Of a DNA stretch of 64,000 nt, positions 34,474-45,529 are shown one piece after another. Made by a program: the position numbers and the translations under genes. Source of the stretch: Bufo bufo. Its lineage: Eukaryota > Chordata > Amphibia > Anura > Bufonidae. Within the stretch, counting starts at the first letter, position 1. Each line of letters begins with the position of its first letter. The stretch spans positions 515,864,852-515,928,851 of the forward strand of contig NC_053390.1 of NCBI RefSeq assembly GCF_905171765.1, written 5' to 3'. Below the pieces are notes generated by a model. The model ran no database searches. It had not been told where the DNA came from and worked only from the letters and a program-made list of their open reading frames with translations.

Positions 34474-37400
34474 ATGACAGGCAGAGGAAGAGGCAGGCCA
34501 TTCTGCAGGTGTGGTAGGGGTTGGGCAGGTGCACCAGGCCGGAGCCTAAGTGGGAAGTTGGAGAAGGTGCATGCGATTACATCAAAGGATGCACCAGAGC
34601 TGGTTGAGTGGCTCACTCAGCCTTCTGCTTCTGCACCCTCCTCACTGTCTGCTGTGTGTACCCCCAAAGTGTCACGGCCTTTGGTGTGCGCTGTGACACT
34701 TATGCCACGCTTGCTGTTGCCTGTGGCAACGTGTTGCTGATTCAGCATGCGGGGGCAGTGTCACGGCCTTTGTGGTGTGTGCCGTGACATGGTTGCCTTG
34801 CATGTTGTTGGTGCGCACTTCCCCTTTCAGTTGTTACCTCCTCTGTTCGGTGCCTTTCTGGCACACATGCTTATCCTCCGGAGGGAGAGTGAAAGGGGAA
34901 CCCTGTTAACAGTGCGGTTCTCTGTAACAGAGGTTGCAGTAGGTGTGAACCGTCACTTGTGTTCGGTCTCCCCTCGTCTATGTTTCAGTGGTTCTGTCAC
35001 TTGTGTTGTGGTGGCTGGCTGCATTCCTTGTTGAACTCGCTTTGGTGTATACTGGTTGGGGATGCATGCTGGCAGCGACTTGGTGCAAACCGTGTCTGAG
35101 TGTGGACGCAGTGATCAGTGCGATCTCTACTGGCTGTTTGGTGGCTGGTGCCCTGGTTCCTGTGTGTTGCTCCAGGGGCTGGCAGCAGTTCTGGGGAGAC
35201 TCGCTTGCGCTGACACTGATTCTGCTACTTTTTTTTCCTTTCCCCATCCCTGTTTGTGGGTTCCTCACTAGTTCCCCCTTTTTCTGTTGGGGGGTCTTTG
35301 AGGGGTGGGAGTGTCACAGCCTTTGGTGTGCGCTGTGACACTTATGCCACGCTTGCTGTTGCCTGTGGCAACGTGTTGCTGATTCAGCATGCGGGGGCAG
35401 TGTCACGGCTTTTGTGGTGTGTGCCGTGACATGGTTGCCTTGCATGTTGGTGCCTGCGGCAACGTGTAGCTTTTTATGCTAGTGTGTGCACTTCCCCTTT
35501 CAGTTGTTTCCTCCTCTGTTCGGTGCTGGAGGGGTTAACCAACTTGTTGGGCGTGGTCACTAGGAGCTTCATCTTACCTGTGGCTAGAGGCCAGGAGTCA
35601 GTGGTACTCCAGCCATGGTGTGTGTTGGAGTTATGCTCCTGGTCTTCATGTTTCCATCTCCCAGAGTGAGGGCCTCCTAGTGGGACATCGAGGTCTCCAG
35701 CGATGTCTTCCCTCCCTTAAATGTGTTGTATGTTTGGTGTGGGGTTATGATTTGGTGTGTTGTAATGTCTAGCTTGGTGTTCCTTGTCTGGTATTTTTGG
35801 TGATATCTTCCAGCATGGTTGCTAGACTTCCTAGCCTGTATGCAGTGCCACCTGGGGCTGCCATGCACCTTGAGGCATGGGGGTCCTGGTGGAGTCTGGT
35901 GTGCTGGATACCTGTGTGAGTTGCTGGTACAGTGTCCTGTTTGGTTTTAGGGCTCCTGTACGTATTCACGGGATCCAGCCGTGGTGGCAGCGGCAGGTAA
36001 GTGTGTCGTCTTGTTTTCTTACCTGCCGTTTCTCTTGCTGCATATGGTCTTTTCCTTTCCCTGCTTCTAGGCCTTTTGAGACTCCTGTTCTTCCGTGTCC
36101 TGGAAGAACAGGGCGCCTCTCCTCAGCTCCTTTGTGAGGGATTCTCAGGGCAACTCAGGGCCATAGTTATACAGGGTATGAGCCGTAGGTCCGCTCATAC
36201 GGTGAGGATTTAGGGCTAGGTATAGGGACGCATTAGGAGGTGACCTGCTCCCTTATTCTTGTGTTCTGGCCTAGTTGCTTTCCTTATCCCCCAGTCATCG
36301 TACGGTGGGGAGTTTTCCCCACTCCCCTCTGTGACACAAAGACACCACCACCACTACCATAGCCCCCCTCCACTCCAGTCAAAGGAATTATTTTTCCATA
36401 AATTCCCAGACCTTACCGATGCGCAGCCATTCTTGGCATCGGATTAGGAAGAGGAGGTAGCAACGGCTGCCACCCAGCGGTCTGACGACCAGATCAAGAG
36501 GGTGGTCCACGCTGTTGCTGCCTACTTCAAGATCTCTAATGTCTCTCTAATGTCAGTGGTGGTTACGGTCAAGTGTATCTGGAGCGAGCAATCCACCATG
36601 CATGGTCACATCTTGCGCTCCCAGGATGCCGGAACATGGCTCCGCAGTGTGGGCTTTTTTTAAATAGTCAGCTGCTGATAATATTGTTGCCGTCTGCAGC
36701 CTGTGCTGTCAACGCATAAGTTGTGGTAAGCCCAACACTCACCTAGGGACGACCGCCTTAAGAAGGCACCTGGCCTCCCATCACCGAGCCCAGTGGGAGC
36801 AACACCATCTAAACTAACAAAGCCACACTCCTGGTTCTCCATGTCCTGCCTCTTCTCCTTCCCCTTCTCCTTCTCCTCTATCCTCCCATTTGTCCTCCAC
36901 TCCACCTTCCACCGTGCCGTCGTCGCGTTCATCTGGCACAAGGCAGGCTTCCGTGGCCCAAATGTTCAAGCGTAAATAAATTATGACGCCGGATAATCCT
37001 CCTGCCCAACGGCTGACCGCTGGCATGTCGGAATTGCTATCCCGCCAACTACTGCCATATAAATTGGTGGACTCGGAGGCCTTTAGAAAATTTGTGGCCA
37101 TTGGCATACCGCAATGGAAGGTCCCGAGATGGAAATATTTCTCCTAGAAGGGAATCCCTAAACTATATGGCCACATTCAGCGGCAAGTTAATATATCTCT
37201 GGCACACAGTGTCAGTGCCAAGATACATCTGACCACAGACACGTGGTCTAGCAAACACGGGCAGGGAAGGTACATAACTTTTACTGCCCACTGGGTAAAC
37301 CTTTTGACGGCCGTCAAGCATGTCACCACGGATTGCATGCAGGCCTGCCTCTTCTTCTCCTCCTCCTACTCCATCCTCCCTCTCCTTGGCTGACTCCTCC

Positions 37401-39015
37401 TTTTCCACTGCTACCGCCTCTTCCGCTGCACCCCACAAGCTCCCTAGAACCTATTTGACATGCCAGGTGAGACGTTGCAATGCTGTTCTGCGGCTGTTGT
37501 GCCTGGAAGCCAAGAGCCACACCGGTACTGCACTGCTTTCAGCTCTGCGGTCACAGGCCGATCAGTGGCTAACCCCACTCAATTTGACAGATGGTAAAGT
37601 GGTGTGCGACAATGGTGCCAATCTGCTGAGCGCATGGAAACAGGGCAAAATGACACACGTACCGTGCATGGCACACGTCCTGAACTTAGTCGTGCAGTGA
37701 TTCGTTGCCAAATACCCCGGGGTCTAGGACGTCTTGCGGCAGGCCAGGAAAATCTCTGGCCATTTTAGAAGATCTTACACGGCCATGGCTCACCTTGCTG
37801 ACGTTCAGCGGCGACACCACTTGCCCGTCAGACGTCTGATTTATGACTGCCCAACGTGCTGAAACTCCACCTTGTATATGCTTGATAGGCTTATCCAGCA
37901 GAAACAGGCCGTTAACGACTACCTGTATGAACTCTGCGGCATGACAGGTTCTGGGGAGCTTGTTTTTTTTCACCACGCCAGTGGCTGCTCATGCCTGATG
38001 CATGCAGACTTCTGCGGCCATTTGATGAGATCACCAAACTGGTCAGTTGCTGCCAGGGCGCCATCATTGACATCGTACCTTACGCCTTCTTTCTGGAACG
38101 TACATTGCTTTGTGTCATTGATCAAGCCGTCGAGGAGCAGGAGCAGAAAGATGAGGAAATCGCAATGCTGAATGAATTCCCAGGGGGGCTACTCCATCTG
38201 AAACAAGTCAGAAGGACTCTGAAGAGGAGTCAGAGAAGGATGGTGCCTGGGGGGAGAAGGTGGAGGGGGAGCAAGAGCAGGCTTTAAACTTTTCTGGGAT
38301 CCCTGGTGTTGTCCGTGGATGGGGGGAGGAGACCGATGTCGAGCCAGGCTGCTCCACAGCTTCCAATTTAGTGCAAATTGGGCCTTCATGCTCCAGTGTT
38401 TAAAGAGGGTCCCCCGTATAAAAAGCATAAAGGGCAACGTACTTAGACCCCCGGTACAAACACAAAATGGTGGACATGTTACCAGCATCACAGAGGGCTG
38501 TCAGAATGCAGTATTTCCAGGCCTTGCTGCGAGAGATGCTGCATTCTGCTGTTGCGGACGCTGGCAGAAGAATTTCCACCCACAGAGAAACAGTTGTGAG
38601 TAGCAATCCTACAGCGCATGCAAGAAGAGGGCGGTTTGAAGATGTGTTGGTCACTTCGGATATGAGATCATTCTTGCAGCCAACCCATCGACAGACGCCC
38701 TCCAGATCCAGCCTCAGGGAACGCCTACACCGATAGGTGTCCGACTACATCAGGTTACATGTGGACGCTCTGAGAAGCGAGGAACCCCTGGACTACTGAG
38801 TGTGCAGCCTTGACTTGTGGCCAGAGCTGGCACAATTAGCCATGGAACTCCTGGCTTGCCCATCGTCAAGTGTCCTGTCCGAAAGGACAATCGGCACAGC
38901 AGGGCGAAATAAGCGCACTCGCCTAGCTCACGACAGTGTGGACTACCTCACATTTCTAAAAATTAATGAGGCATGGATCTCGGAGGAATTCAACAACTGT
39001 GACGACCACATTTAA
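34474..39015 (+). pseudogene. hAT-2 transposase, broken and interrupted
   Basis: It starts at ATG 34474 with a Gly/Arg-rich MTGRGRGRP N-terminus. An LTR element interrupts it at 34670-36336. The BED-type zinc finger (C-x2-C ... H-x4-H) lies at about 36640-36800 with an in-frame stop just before it. The core motif TTDTWSSKHGQG is at about 37235-37275, VVCDNGAN at about 37601-37624 and CMAHVLNLVVQ at about 37665-37697 (followed by TGA). The dimerisation domain (LACPSSSVLSER) is at about 38850-38890, ending at TAA 39013-39015. Numerous stops and frameshifts are present. It is the same subfamily as hAT-4. Confidence 0.85.
34670..36336 (+). mobile_element. LTR retroelement remnant, rearranged
   Basis: It begins TGTCACGGCC and ends CTGTGACA, with a perfect 5-bp duplication CAAAG at 34665-34669 and 36337-36341. 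The first ~185 bp are repeated from 35311 onward (TGTCACAGCC), and a polypurine tract GAGGGGTGGGAG sits directly before 35311. The natural reading is a truncated 5' LTR, about 455 bp of leftover internal or LTR sequence, a polypurine tract, and a complete 1026-bp 3' LTR. No coding domains remain. The superfamily is likely gypsy, given the 5-bp target duplication. Confidence 0.8.
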
Positions 39016-39109
39016 TTGAATTTCCTCATGACAGCCCACAAATATCCGCCGCCACCAAGAACAAATAATGGTCTTTTTCTTAGGTAAATATAGCGGCATA
39101 AAAGGCCTT

Positions 39110-40250
39110 TACTGTTCGGTGAATGCCTAATGTTTGGGATCTCAGAGGAATTCAACACCTGTGATAACCACGTGTTATCGAATTTCGACTATTACCATTT
39201 GGTTTTTTTTTCAAGGGGGGGGGGTTTCGTTATCCATATTTTTTATCCAATTTTATATTTTTTGTTCTTTTAAACATATATATTTAACATCTATTTGTAC
39301 TGGCGTGCAGTAAAATTGATATCTATTGACTGTCTAATATGCCTCCAGCCACATAATTACCTGTTCTTTTCTGTCTGGTGAATAACTAATGTTTGGGGCC
39401 TCTTCTACACTGGCCTGCAGTAAAATTGATATTGCATTGCCGTCTAATATACCTCCAGCCACATAATCACTTAAAGGGGTTCTGCACTTTCATTTAACTG
39501 ATGATCTATCCTCTGGATAGATCATCAGCTTCTGATCGGCGGAGGTCCGACACCCGGGTCCCCCGTCGATTAGCTGTTTGAGAAGGCAGTGGCGCTCGAG
39601 CAGCGCCGCGGCCTTCTCACTGTTTACAGCCGGCCCACTAGGGCCTTCTCCCACAAAAAGTATCAACTAGCGTGGGCGGGGCTAAGCTCTGTTCACTTGA
39701 ATGAAGCTTAGCCCCGCCCACGCTAGTTGATACTAGTCGTGACGTCAGTGGACCGACGGTAAACAGTGAGAAGGCCGCGGCGCTGCTGGAGGGCCGCTGC
39801 CTTCTTAAACAGCTGATCGGCGGGGGTCCCGGGTGTCGGACCCCCGCCGATCGGAAGCTGATGATCTATCCAGAGGATAGATCATCAGTTAAATGAAAGT
39901 GCAGAACCCCTTTAATTATTTATGTATGGTGAATGCATAATTTTTGGAGCCTGTTATCTAACTGGCCAACAGTGAAATTGTTATATGGTGACCGCCTAAT
40001 TTACCTCCAGCCACATTATTAATTGTGCTTTTCTGTACTGTGAATAAATAATTTTTGGGGCCTGTAGTCCACTGGCCTGCTGTAAAATTAATATCCATTG
40101 ACTGTCTAATATACCTCCGGCCACATAATCACTTGATGTTTTCTGTCAGGTGAATTCCTAATTTTTGGGGCCTGTACTCCCGTGGCCTAAAATAAAAATT
40201 TTCTAGGCTCCAGCAGGGCACATTTTTGAGAATTTCAGTTTAAGACGCAT
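39110..40250. repeat. hAT-2 3' repeats, about 115 bp
   Basis: The unit contains CTAATTTTTGGGGCCTGTA, a block similar to GGCCTGCAGTAAAATTGATAT, and TACCTCCAGCCACATAATCAC. Copies occur near 39126, 39388, 39930, 40050 and 40160, interrupted by the MITE at 39471-39915. Reverse-orientation homologues lie at 54770-55085 in hAT-4. Confidence 0.85.
39471..39915. mobile_element. T2-type MITE, near-full-length palindrome
   Basis: The 445 bp start TTAAAGGGGTTCTGCAC and end with the exact inverse, TTAA being included at both ends. Inverted arms run almost to the centre (CGTGGGCGGGGCTAAGC at 39670 against GCTTAGCCCCGCCCACG at 39706). T2 MITEs of Xenopus are defined by TTAAAGGRR ends and TTAA targets. No coding capacity. 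Confidence 0.88.
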
Positions 40251-40367
40251 AAAGATTGCCCCTGATTAAAATGCATATTTTGGGGTGAAATTTTTGCATT
40301 GATTGTGAATCATCCCGGCCAATGTTCGTCCATCACTTTCTGCCACTCCTCTGTGCATGGCCTGAAA

Positions 40368-41645
40368 TACGCCACTAAACGCTTTCACCACATCTAGCTG
40401 CAGAAGTGAACTGCACGCCACTAAACGCTTTCACCACATCTAGCTGCAGAAGTGAACTGCACGCCACTAAACGCTTTCACCACATATAACTGCAGAAGTG
40501 AAATGCATATATATTTTTCATTTTGTACTGAAATAGGACACTAAATGCTTTCACCACAAATAACTGCAACAGTGAAGTTTGTATATATTTTACTTTCTGT
40601 ACTGAAATAGGCCACTAAACACTTTCGCCACAAATAACTGCAACAGTAAAGTGCATATATATTTTTCTCTCTGTACTGAAATAGGCCACTAAACGCTTTC
40701 ACCACAAATAACTGCAACAGTGAAATGCATATATATTTTCTTTTTGTACTTAAATAGGACACTAAATGCTTTCACCACAAATAACTGCAACAGTGAACTG
40801 CGTATATATTTTTATTTTTGTAATAAAATAGGCCACTAAATGCTTTCAACAATATATAGCTGCAGAAGTGAAATGCGTATATATTTTTCTTTTTGTACTG
40901 AAATAGGCCACTAAATGTTTTTACCGCAAATAACTGCAACAGTGAACTGCGTATATATTTTTCTTTTTGTACTGAAATATGTCAATAAACACTTTTACCA
41001 CAAATAACTGCAACAGTGAACTGTGTTTATATTTTTCTTTTTGTACTGAAATACGTCACTAAATGCTTTCACCACATATAACTGCAGAAGTGAACTGCAT
41101 ATATATATTCTTTTTTAAATGAAATACGCCACTAAACGCTTTCACCACATATTGCTGCAGGAGTGAACTGCGTATATATTTTTCTTTTTGTAATGAAATA
41201 GGCCACTAAACGCTTTCAACACATTTAGCTGCAGAAGTAAATGCGTACATATTTTTCTTTCTGTGCTGAAATAGGCCACTAAACGCTTTCACCACAAATA
41301 ACTGCAACAGTGAAGTGCGTATATATTTTTCGTTCTGTACTGAAGCAGGCTACTTAACCCTTTCACCACATATAACTGCAACAGTGAAGTGCGTATATAT
41401 TTTTCTTTTTGTACTGAAATAGGCCACTAAACGCTTTCACCACAAATAACTGCAACAATGAACTGAGTATATATTTTTTCTTTTTGTAATAAAATAGGCC
41501 ACTAAATGCTTTCAACACATATAGCTGCAGAAGTGAAATGCGTATATATTTTTCTTTTTGTACTGAAATAGGCCACTAAACGCTTTTACCGCAAATAACT
41601 GCAACAGTGAACTGCGTATATATTTTTCTTTTAGTACTGAAATAT
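40368..41645. repeat. About 75-bp tandem array in hAT-3 leader
   Basis: CCACTAAA(C/T)GCTTTCACCA recurs about 17 times. The first three units are about 46 bp and the rest about 75 bp. TATATATTTTTCTTTTTGTA lies in the longer units. Reverse-strand reading gives short repetitive open frames without meaning. Confidence 0.9.
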
Positions 41646-41961
41646 AAATCGTTTTTTCAAGGTTTTTTTTGTCACAAAGAGGTTTTTCCTATTGCTGTCC
41701 CTAGCGCCTTCTCACGTCTGTACCTGCACTCCGAACGCTGGAAAATTTCTGAATCCAAGATGGCTGCCGTATTTATAGGGCTGTGACATCACAGGGCTGG
41801 CTGGCTGCTGATTGGTTGCATGCATGGCATTATGGGTCATCCCGCCTTCCCACAGTTTCTTGCCCCATGTCCTCACGCGTGTAGCCACCATTTTAGTTGC
41901 GAATCAAATTTTTCCTGAAATTCGGATCGAATTCCACTTCGTCAGCTTCAGCTCATCTCTA
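41646..41961 (-). repeat. hAT-3 5' terminal region
   Basis: The GC-richer end carries CCAAT-like and TATA-like motifs (TATTTATAG at about 41770; TGATTGGTTGC at about 41810) and the terminal GCTCATCTCTA at 41951-41961. The order and motifs parallel 13560-13827 of hAT-1, which supports a minus-strand promoter here. Confidence 0.65.
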
Positions 41962-42098
41962 ATAATAATAATAATAATTAAAAGGAAAACATTTTTCCTA
42001 AATATAAAAATTAAGTTGATAAGACAGGGTAGCTAACAGCAATGCACAGTAAACATTTCCAAAAGCCAAAATGTTAAGAGCCAGGTCTTATTCACCCT

Positions 42099-42426
42099 TT
42101 AAAGGGAATATGTCACCAAAATTATTGACTAGTATCTGCAGTAATACAAGAGTAGTACTGCACATAAGGAGTCCAGATAGCTATTTATTATTTCCTACTG
42201 CCCCCCATTTCCCCATTGTCAGCACTTAAATTTTGCGCCAAAATACACAGTTTGGACTGCTGTGCTAACACAATGGAGAGGACTTCTGTGTCCATGTAAA
42301 CACTGCCAATGGAGGAACAGGGAGCAGTAGTAAGTTAAAAATAGTGATCTGGACTGCTTATGTGTAGTTCTACTCTTATATTAATGTGATTAATAGTCCA
42401 GGATCATGGTGACAGTTTCCCATTAA
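42099..42426. mobile_element. T2-like MITE, 328 bp
   Basis: The left end TTAAAGGGAATATGTCACC is mirrored by the right end GGTGACAGTTTCCCATTAA, with a few mismatches. TTAA is at both ends. No coding region. Confidence 0.75.
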
Positions 42427-42761
42427 TAAAGGTACGTAGATGGCAGGGTGGACTGGAATAAAAATGACCCCTGGCTGACAAATAACTGTAGCCTACACAT
42501 GTATTAAGTACATACAATCACTAGGCATAAGCATATATACTCACACATATTTAGTGCCTACCCATACATACATACATACATAGTCAGTACATATTCATAT
42601 CAATTACATACACATGTGCATACCGTACATACCCAAATACTGTATACATGTATAAAGCTACTTTGTACACATGCATGCACTACATACAAATACATTAAAA
42701 AGAAAAGCAGAACTTTTTTTACTTAAATTCTTGGGACACTGTTTGCTGTAAGGCTCCAGAA
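42427..42761. other. No gene; short CATA microsatellite
   Basis: This stretch holds a short (CATA)n run near 42560-42580 and many ACATAC-type words, but nothing else recognisable. Confidence 0.5.
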
Positions 42762-43086
42762 TAGTGCTGAGTTAATCGACCTTTGATGCTTTGTCTGAAG
42801 TCTATTCTCATAAAACTTTATTTAAATACCATCCGGAGCGGGCGTACATTGGCTCCTAATCCGATGAGCCAAACAAGTTATTACTTTGTGAAGTCTCACA
42901 AGACATCGGGTAATAACTTCAAAATTTAATTTCTACTGTAAAAATACTTTGTACCAAACTCGGGTTTGGTTCCAAGGTACCACTTGTAATAACTTTGGCT
43001 GATCGGAGCCAATATATTCTAAAACTGTATGGAGCCCTCTGTACAGTATTACAATGAAGCATCCAAATTTGATTCGCTCATTCCTA
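42762..43086. mobile_element. hAT-type MITE, 325 bp
   Basis: The ends TAGTGCTGAGTTAATCGA and (read inward from the right) TAGGAATGAGCGAATCAAA share the TAG-x3-TGAG pattern of the larger hAT copies here. 8-bp flanks CTCCAGAA (42754-42761) and TTCCAGAA (43087-43094) differ at one base. Confidence 0.7.
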
Positions 43087-43224
43087 TTCCAGAATTTAGA
43101 AGTTGGCTACTATAGTATAGAATGTAAAATGCTGTAGAATAAAAAATTGGTGATATACTGTATAAAGTGCTTGCATGGGTACTCTCTTGTTAGTGTCCAT
43201 CCCTGGGTAAGGTAATGTGGTATC

Positions 43225-43512
43225 TAGTGTTGAGCAAATCATATTTTCCGTAGTGGATTTTGATTGGAATTTCAAGGAAAATTTGTTTAGCCACAAAGCT
43301 GAATTTATTTGTGCTTTGTGGTAATGAATCGATTTTACCTGAAATGTGGTAAAAAAAAACACATACTCACCTCATCCACGTGAAATCTCGTGCGCTGTGA
43401 TATATGACGTCACCACGCCAGCCGACGTCATCACGTACCTCGCGAGATTTGTGCTGTATCTTCAATCCAGATGGTGGCGGCAGCCTCTTCACGTTCAAAT
43501 GGATGACGTAAA
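43225..43512. repeat. hAT-like terminal fragment
   Basis: It begins TAGTGTTGAGCAAATCA, like other hAT ends here, followed by an AT-rich stretch and a GC-rich segment with CCTCGCGAGATTTG. I found no matching right end, so this is probably a fragment. Confidence 0.45.
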
Positions 43513-44214
43513 GCTAGTTTCACACTTGCTGCAGGCTTCTCCGGCTGCCGCTAGTGCACGCATGCCGCCGGCGGTCCGCTCCAGCCCCATTGACTATAAT
43601 GGGGGCGGGCTGGAGTTCCGGCGGCAGCACGGCAAACATGCCAAGAGACAGCCGGAATAAAACTATGGCATGTATGATTTATTTTTTATTATAGTCCTTA
43701 ATATTAATTTCAGATGCCATGACCAGTGATGAAAACGGCATAGGGGTACAATGACGTGGAGCGCCACAATTGCCGTTCCCTGTCATTGCACCCACTACTT
43801 ACAAGCAGCTTCTATGACATCACAAGCAGGGCAGCCTTGGGCCAAAAGGTGCATGTGAGCTGGGACCCTGGCAGCAGGCCCTTTTGGCAGTTGCGGCACC
43901 ATTTTCAACTGTGTTTTTTTTCTCTGGACACTGACAATGTTAAAAACTGCAGCAAGTGGAAGACAAAGTGCCAGCGGGTAAAGATTGGCCATTCTTTTTA
44001 CCAAGATAAAATCCCATTTGGCCAGTCAGTTCCAGGGCTACTTCATACAGCACTTTCTCAGAACCCATTCCAACGAAGGAGCAAAAGATGTGCCTATTAA
44101 CACACCTGATGTCACTGCATAGGCAGAGCCATTTCAATTACAGTATATCATTTGATTTCAGCATGGAAGTGAAACTTACATTAACTGATAACACTTTTTT
44201 TTTTTCTTTCCTTC
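43513..44214. other. No recognised gene; small palindromic segment
   Basis: 43550-43660 contains an inverted GC-rich pair around CCCCATTGACTATAATGGGG. The rest (43690-44214) shows nothing I can assign, although one strand has a 114-codon open frame without any recognised domain. Confidence 0.45.
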
Positions 44215-44546
44215 TCCAGGGGTTGCACAGGTGAGCAATTAGGGTGTGGCTGTTTAATTAGGGTGTGGCTGTCTAATTAGGAGACTATAAAAACTCAGCA
44301 TTAAGAGCAGCACAGCCTTTTTGAATCCAGAGGGGAAACATACCAGGCTGGTGTAGTGAGCTGCATTTATATTTATATAAGGAGATATATAACGCGAGTT
44401 TGACCGCGACGCGTGATTAATTAAGTGTGGTTGCGTAAGTGTGTGACTTTAGATTCAGGGACTTCAGTGGGGGACTGCAATTAACCTGTTTCTTATTACT
44501 ACATCGTATTGTATTTTTTGCTTTTGTGGTGTAATCCCCATTTAGT

Positions 44547-45529
44547 ATGAGTTGCACAATTGACAACGCAGTCCAGTGCACATCTTGCATGATGTATGCA
44601 GTCCTGGAACAGCCGTTCAAGAGTGTATATCTTTGCTCAAGATGTGAGCAAATTACCCGTTTGGAATCGCTAATCGAGTCTCTAAATGGGCAAGTTGCAA
44701 CACTGAGAGGCATTGACAATTTGCAAAAAAGTTTGCTTCTCACCGAGCAAGCACTCTTTGGGGTAGATGAGGGGGAGGGTGACAGAGAGGAGGCTGAGGA
44801 AAGTGAGGTAGCTAGCTGGGTAACAGTTAGAAAGCGGGGTAGAGGGAAGAGTGCCAGGGAGGCTAGCCCTGATCTGACACACCCCAACAAGTTTGCACGT
44901 TTGGCAGATGAGGGGGACGTCAGTCCAGGGACGGCACTGCCGCAGCCAGACACTTCCTCTGCCAGTCAGGGGAATGTCAGCTCCGGTAAGCAGGGGACCA
45001 GGAGAGCAGGGCAGGCCAGACAGGTGCTGGTAGTGGGAGACTCAATTATTAGGGAACAGATAGGGAAATCTGTCACAAAGACCGTGATCGCCGAACAGTG
45101 TGCTGTCTTCCTGGCGCTAGAGTTCGACACATCGCGGATCGGGTTGACAGATAACTGGGAGGGGCTGGAGAAGATCCAGCGGTCATGGTCCATATCGGAA
45201 CCAATGACAAAGTTAGGGGTAGGTGGAGAGTCCTTAAAAATGATTTCAGGGATTTAGGTCAAAAGCTTAGGGCAAGGACCTCAAAGGTAGTATTTTCCGA
45301 AATACTACCTGTACCACGGGCCACACAAGAAAGGCAGCGGGAGATTAGGGAAATTAACAAGTGGCTCAAGAACTGGTGTAGGATGGAGGGGTTTGGGTTC
45401 CTGGAGAACTGGGCCGACTTCTCTGTCGGCTACAGGCTCTATCGTAGGGACGGGCTGCACCTCAATGGGGAAGGGGCAGCTGTGTTGGTGAAGAAGATGG
45501 CTAGAAGGTTGGAGGAGTGTTTAAACTAG
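44547..45529 (+). pseudogene. CR1 ORF1: zinc-binding plus SGNH esterase, one frameshift
   Basis: It starts at ATG 44547. An N-terminal Cys cluster (CTSCMM ... CSRCEQ, two C-x2-C pairs) suggests zinc binding. Next come a predicted coiled-coil stretch (ITRLESLIESLNGQVATL), an acidic region (about residues 75-95) and a basic region (KRGRGK). The SGNH/GDSL esterase domain begins with GDSIIR (Gly-Asp-Ser codons 45036-45044). After a frameshift between about 45060 and 45185 it continues with HIGTND and DGLHLNGEGA, which hold the later conserved blocks including the Asp-x-His pair (about 45449-45457). TAG ends it at about 45527. It would bind element RNA; the esterase's role in CR1 is not settled. 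Confidence 0.85.

Larger units (their letters stand above)
33883..40338 (+). mobile_element. hAT-2, plus-strand hAT copy
   Basis: The leader array (33883-34436), broken transposase (34474-39015) and 3' repeats (39110-40250) end in a terminus TGTTCGTCCATCAC at about 40323-40336. This matches the inverted terminus of hAT-4 (TAGTGATGCACGAACATCG at 54206). No left terminal repeat is recognisable, so the 5' end seems truncated or rearranged against hAT-3 coding sequence. It contains an LTR element (34670-36336) and a T2 MITE (39471-39915). Confidence 0.75.
28841..41961 (-). mobile_element. hAT-3, large composite hAT element
   Basis: The left end TAAAGAGGAGTGAA and the right end (read inward) TAGAGATGAGCTGAA match with two substitutions and one indel. 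Flanking 8-bp ATAATAAT is present at 28833-28840 and 41962-41969, although the right flank is a simple AAT run. The transposase remnant (30322-33870) is on the minus strand. A 3' minisatellite lies at 29755-30065 and a leader array at 40368-41645. Nested inside are a hammerhead-bearing retroelement and a plus-strand hAT. The N-terminal coding part is missing. Confidence 0.65.

Noticed and set aside
43756..44100. A 114-codon plus-strand frame as a host gene exon
   Set aside because: No recognisable domain, no splice context that I could support, and open frames on the other strand are equally long.
45185..45529. An independent small gene with a GTND motif
   Set aside because: It is the second half of CR1 ORF1 after a frameshift, holding the later SGNH esterase blocks.
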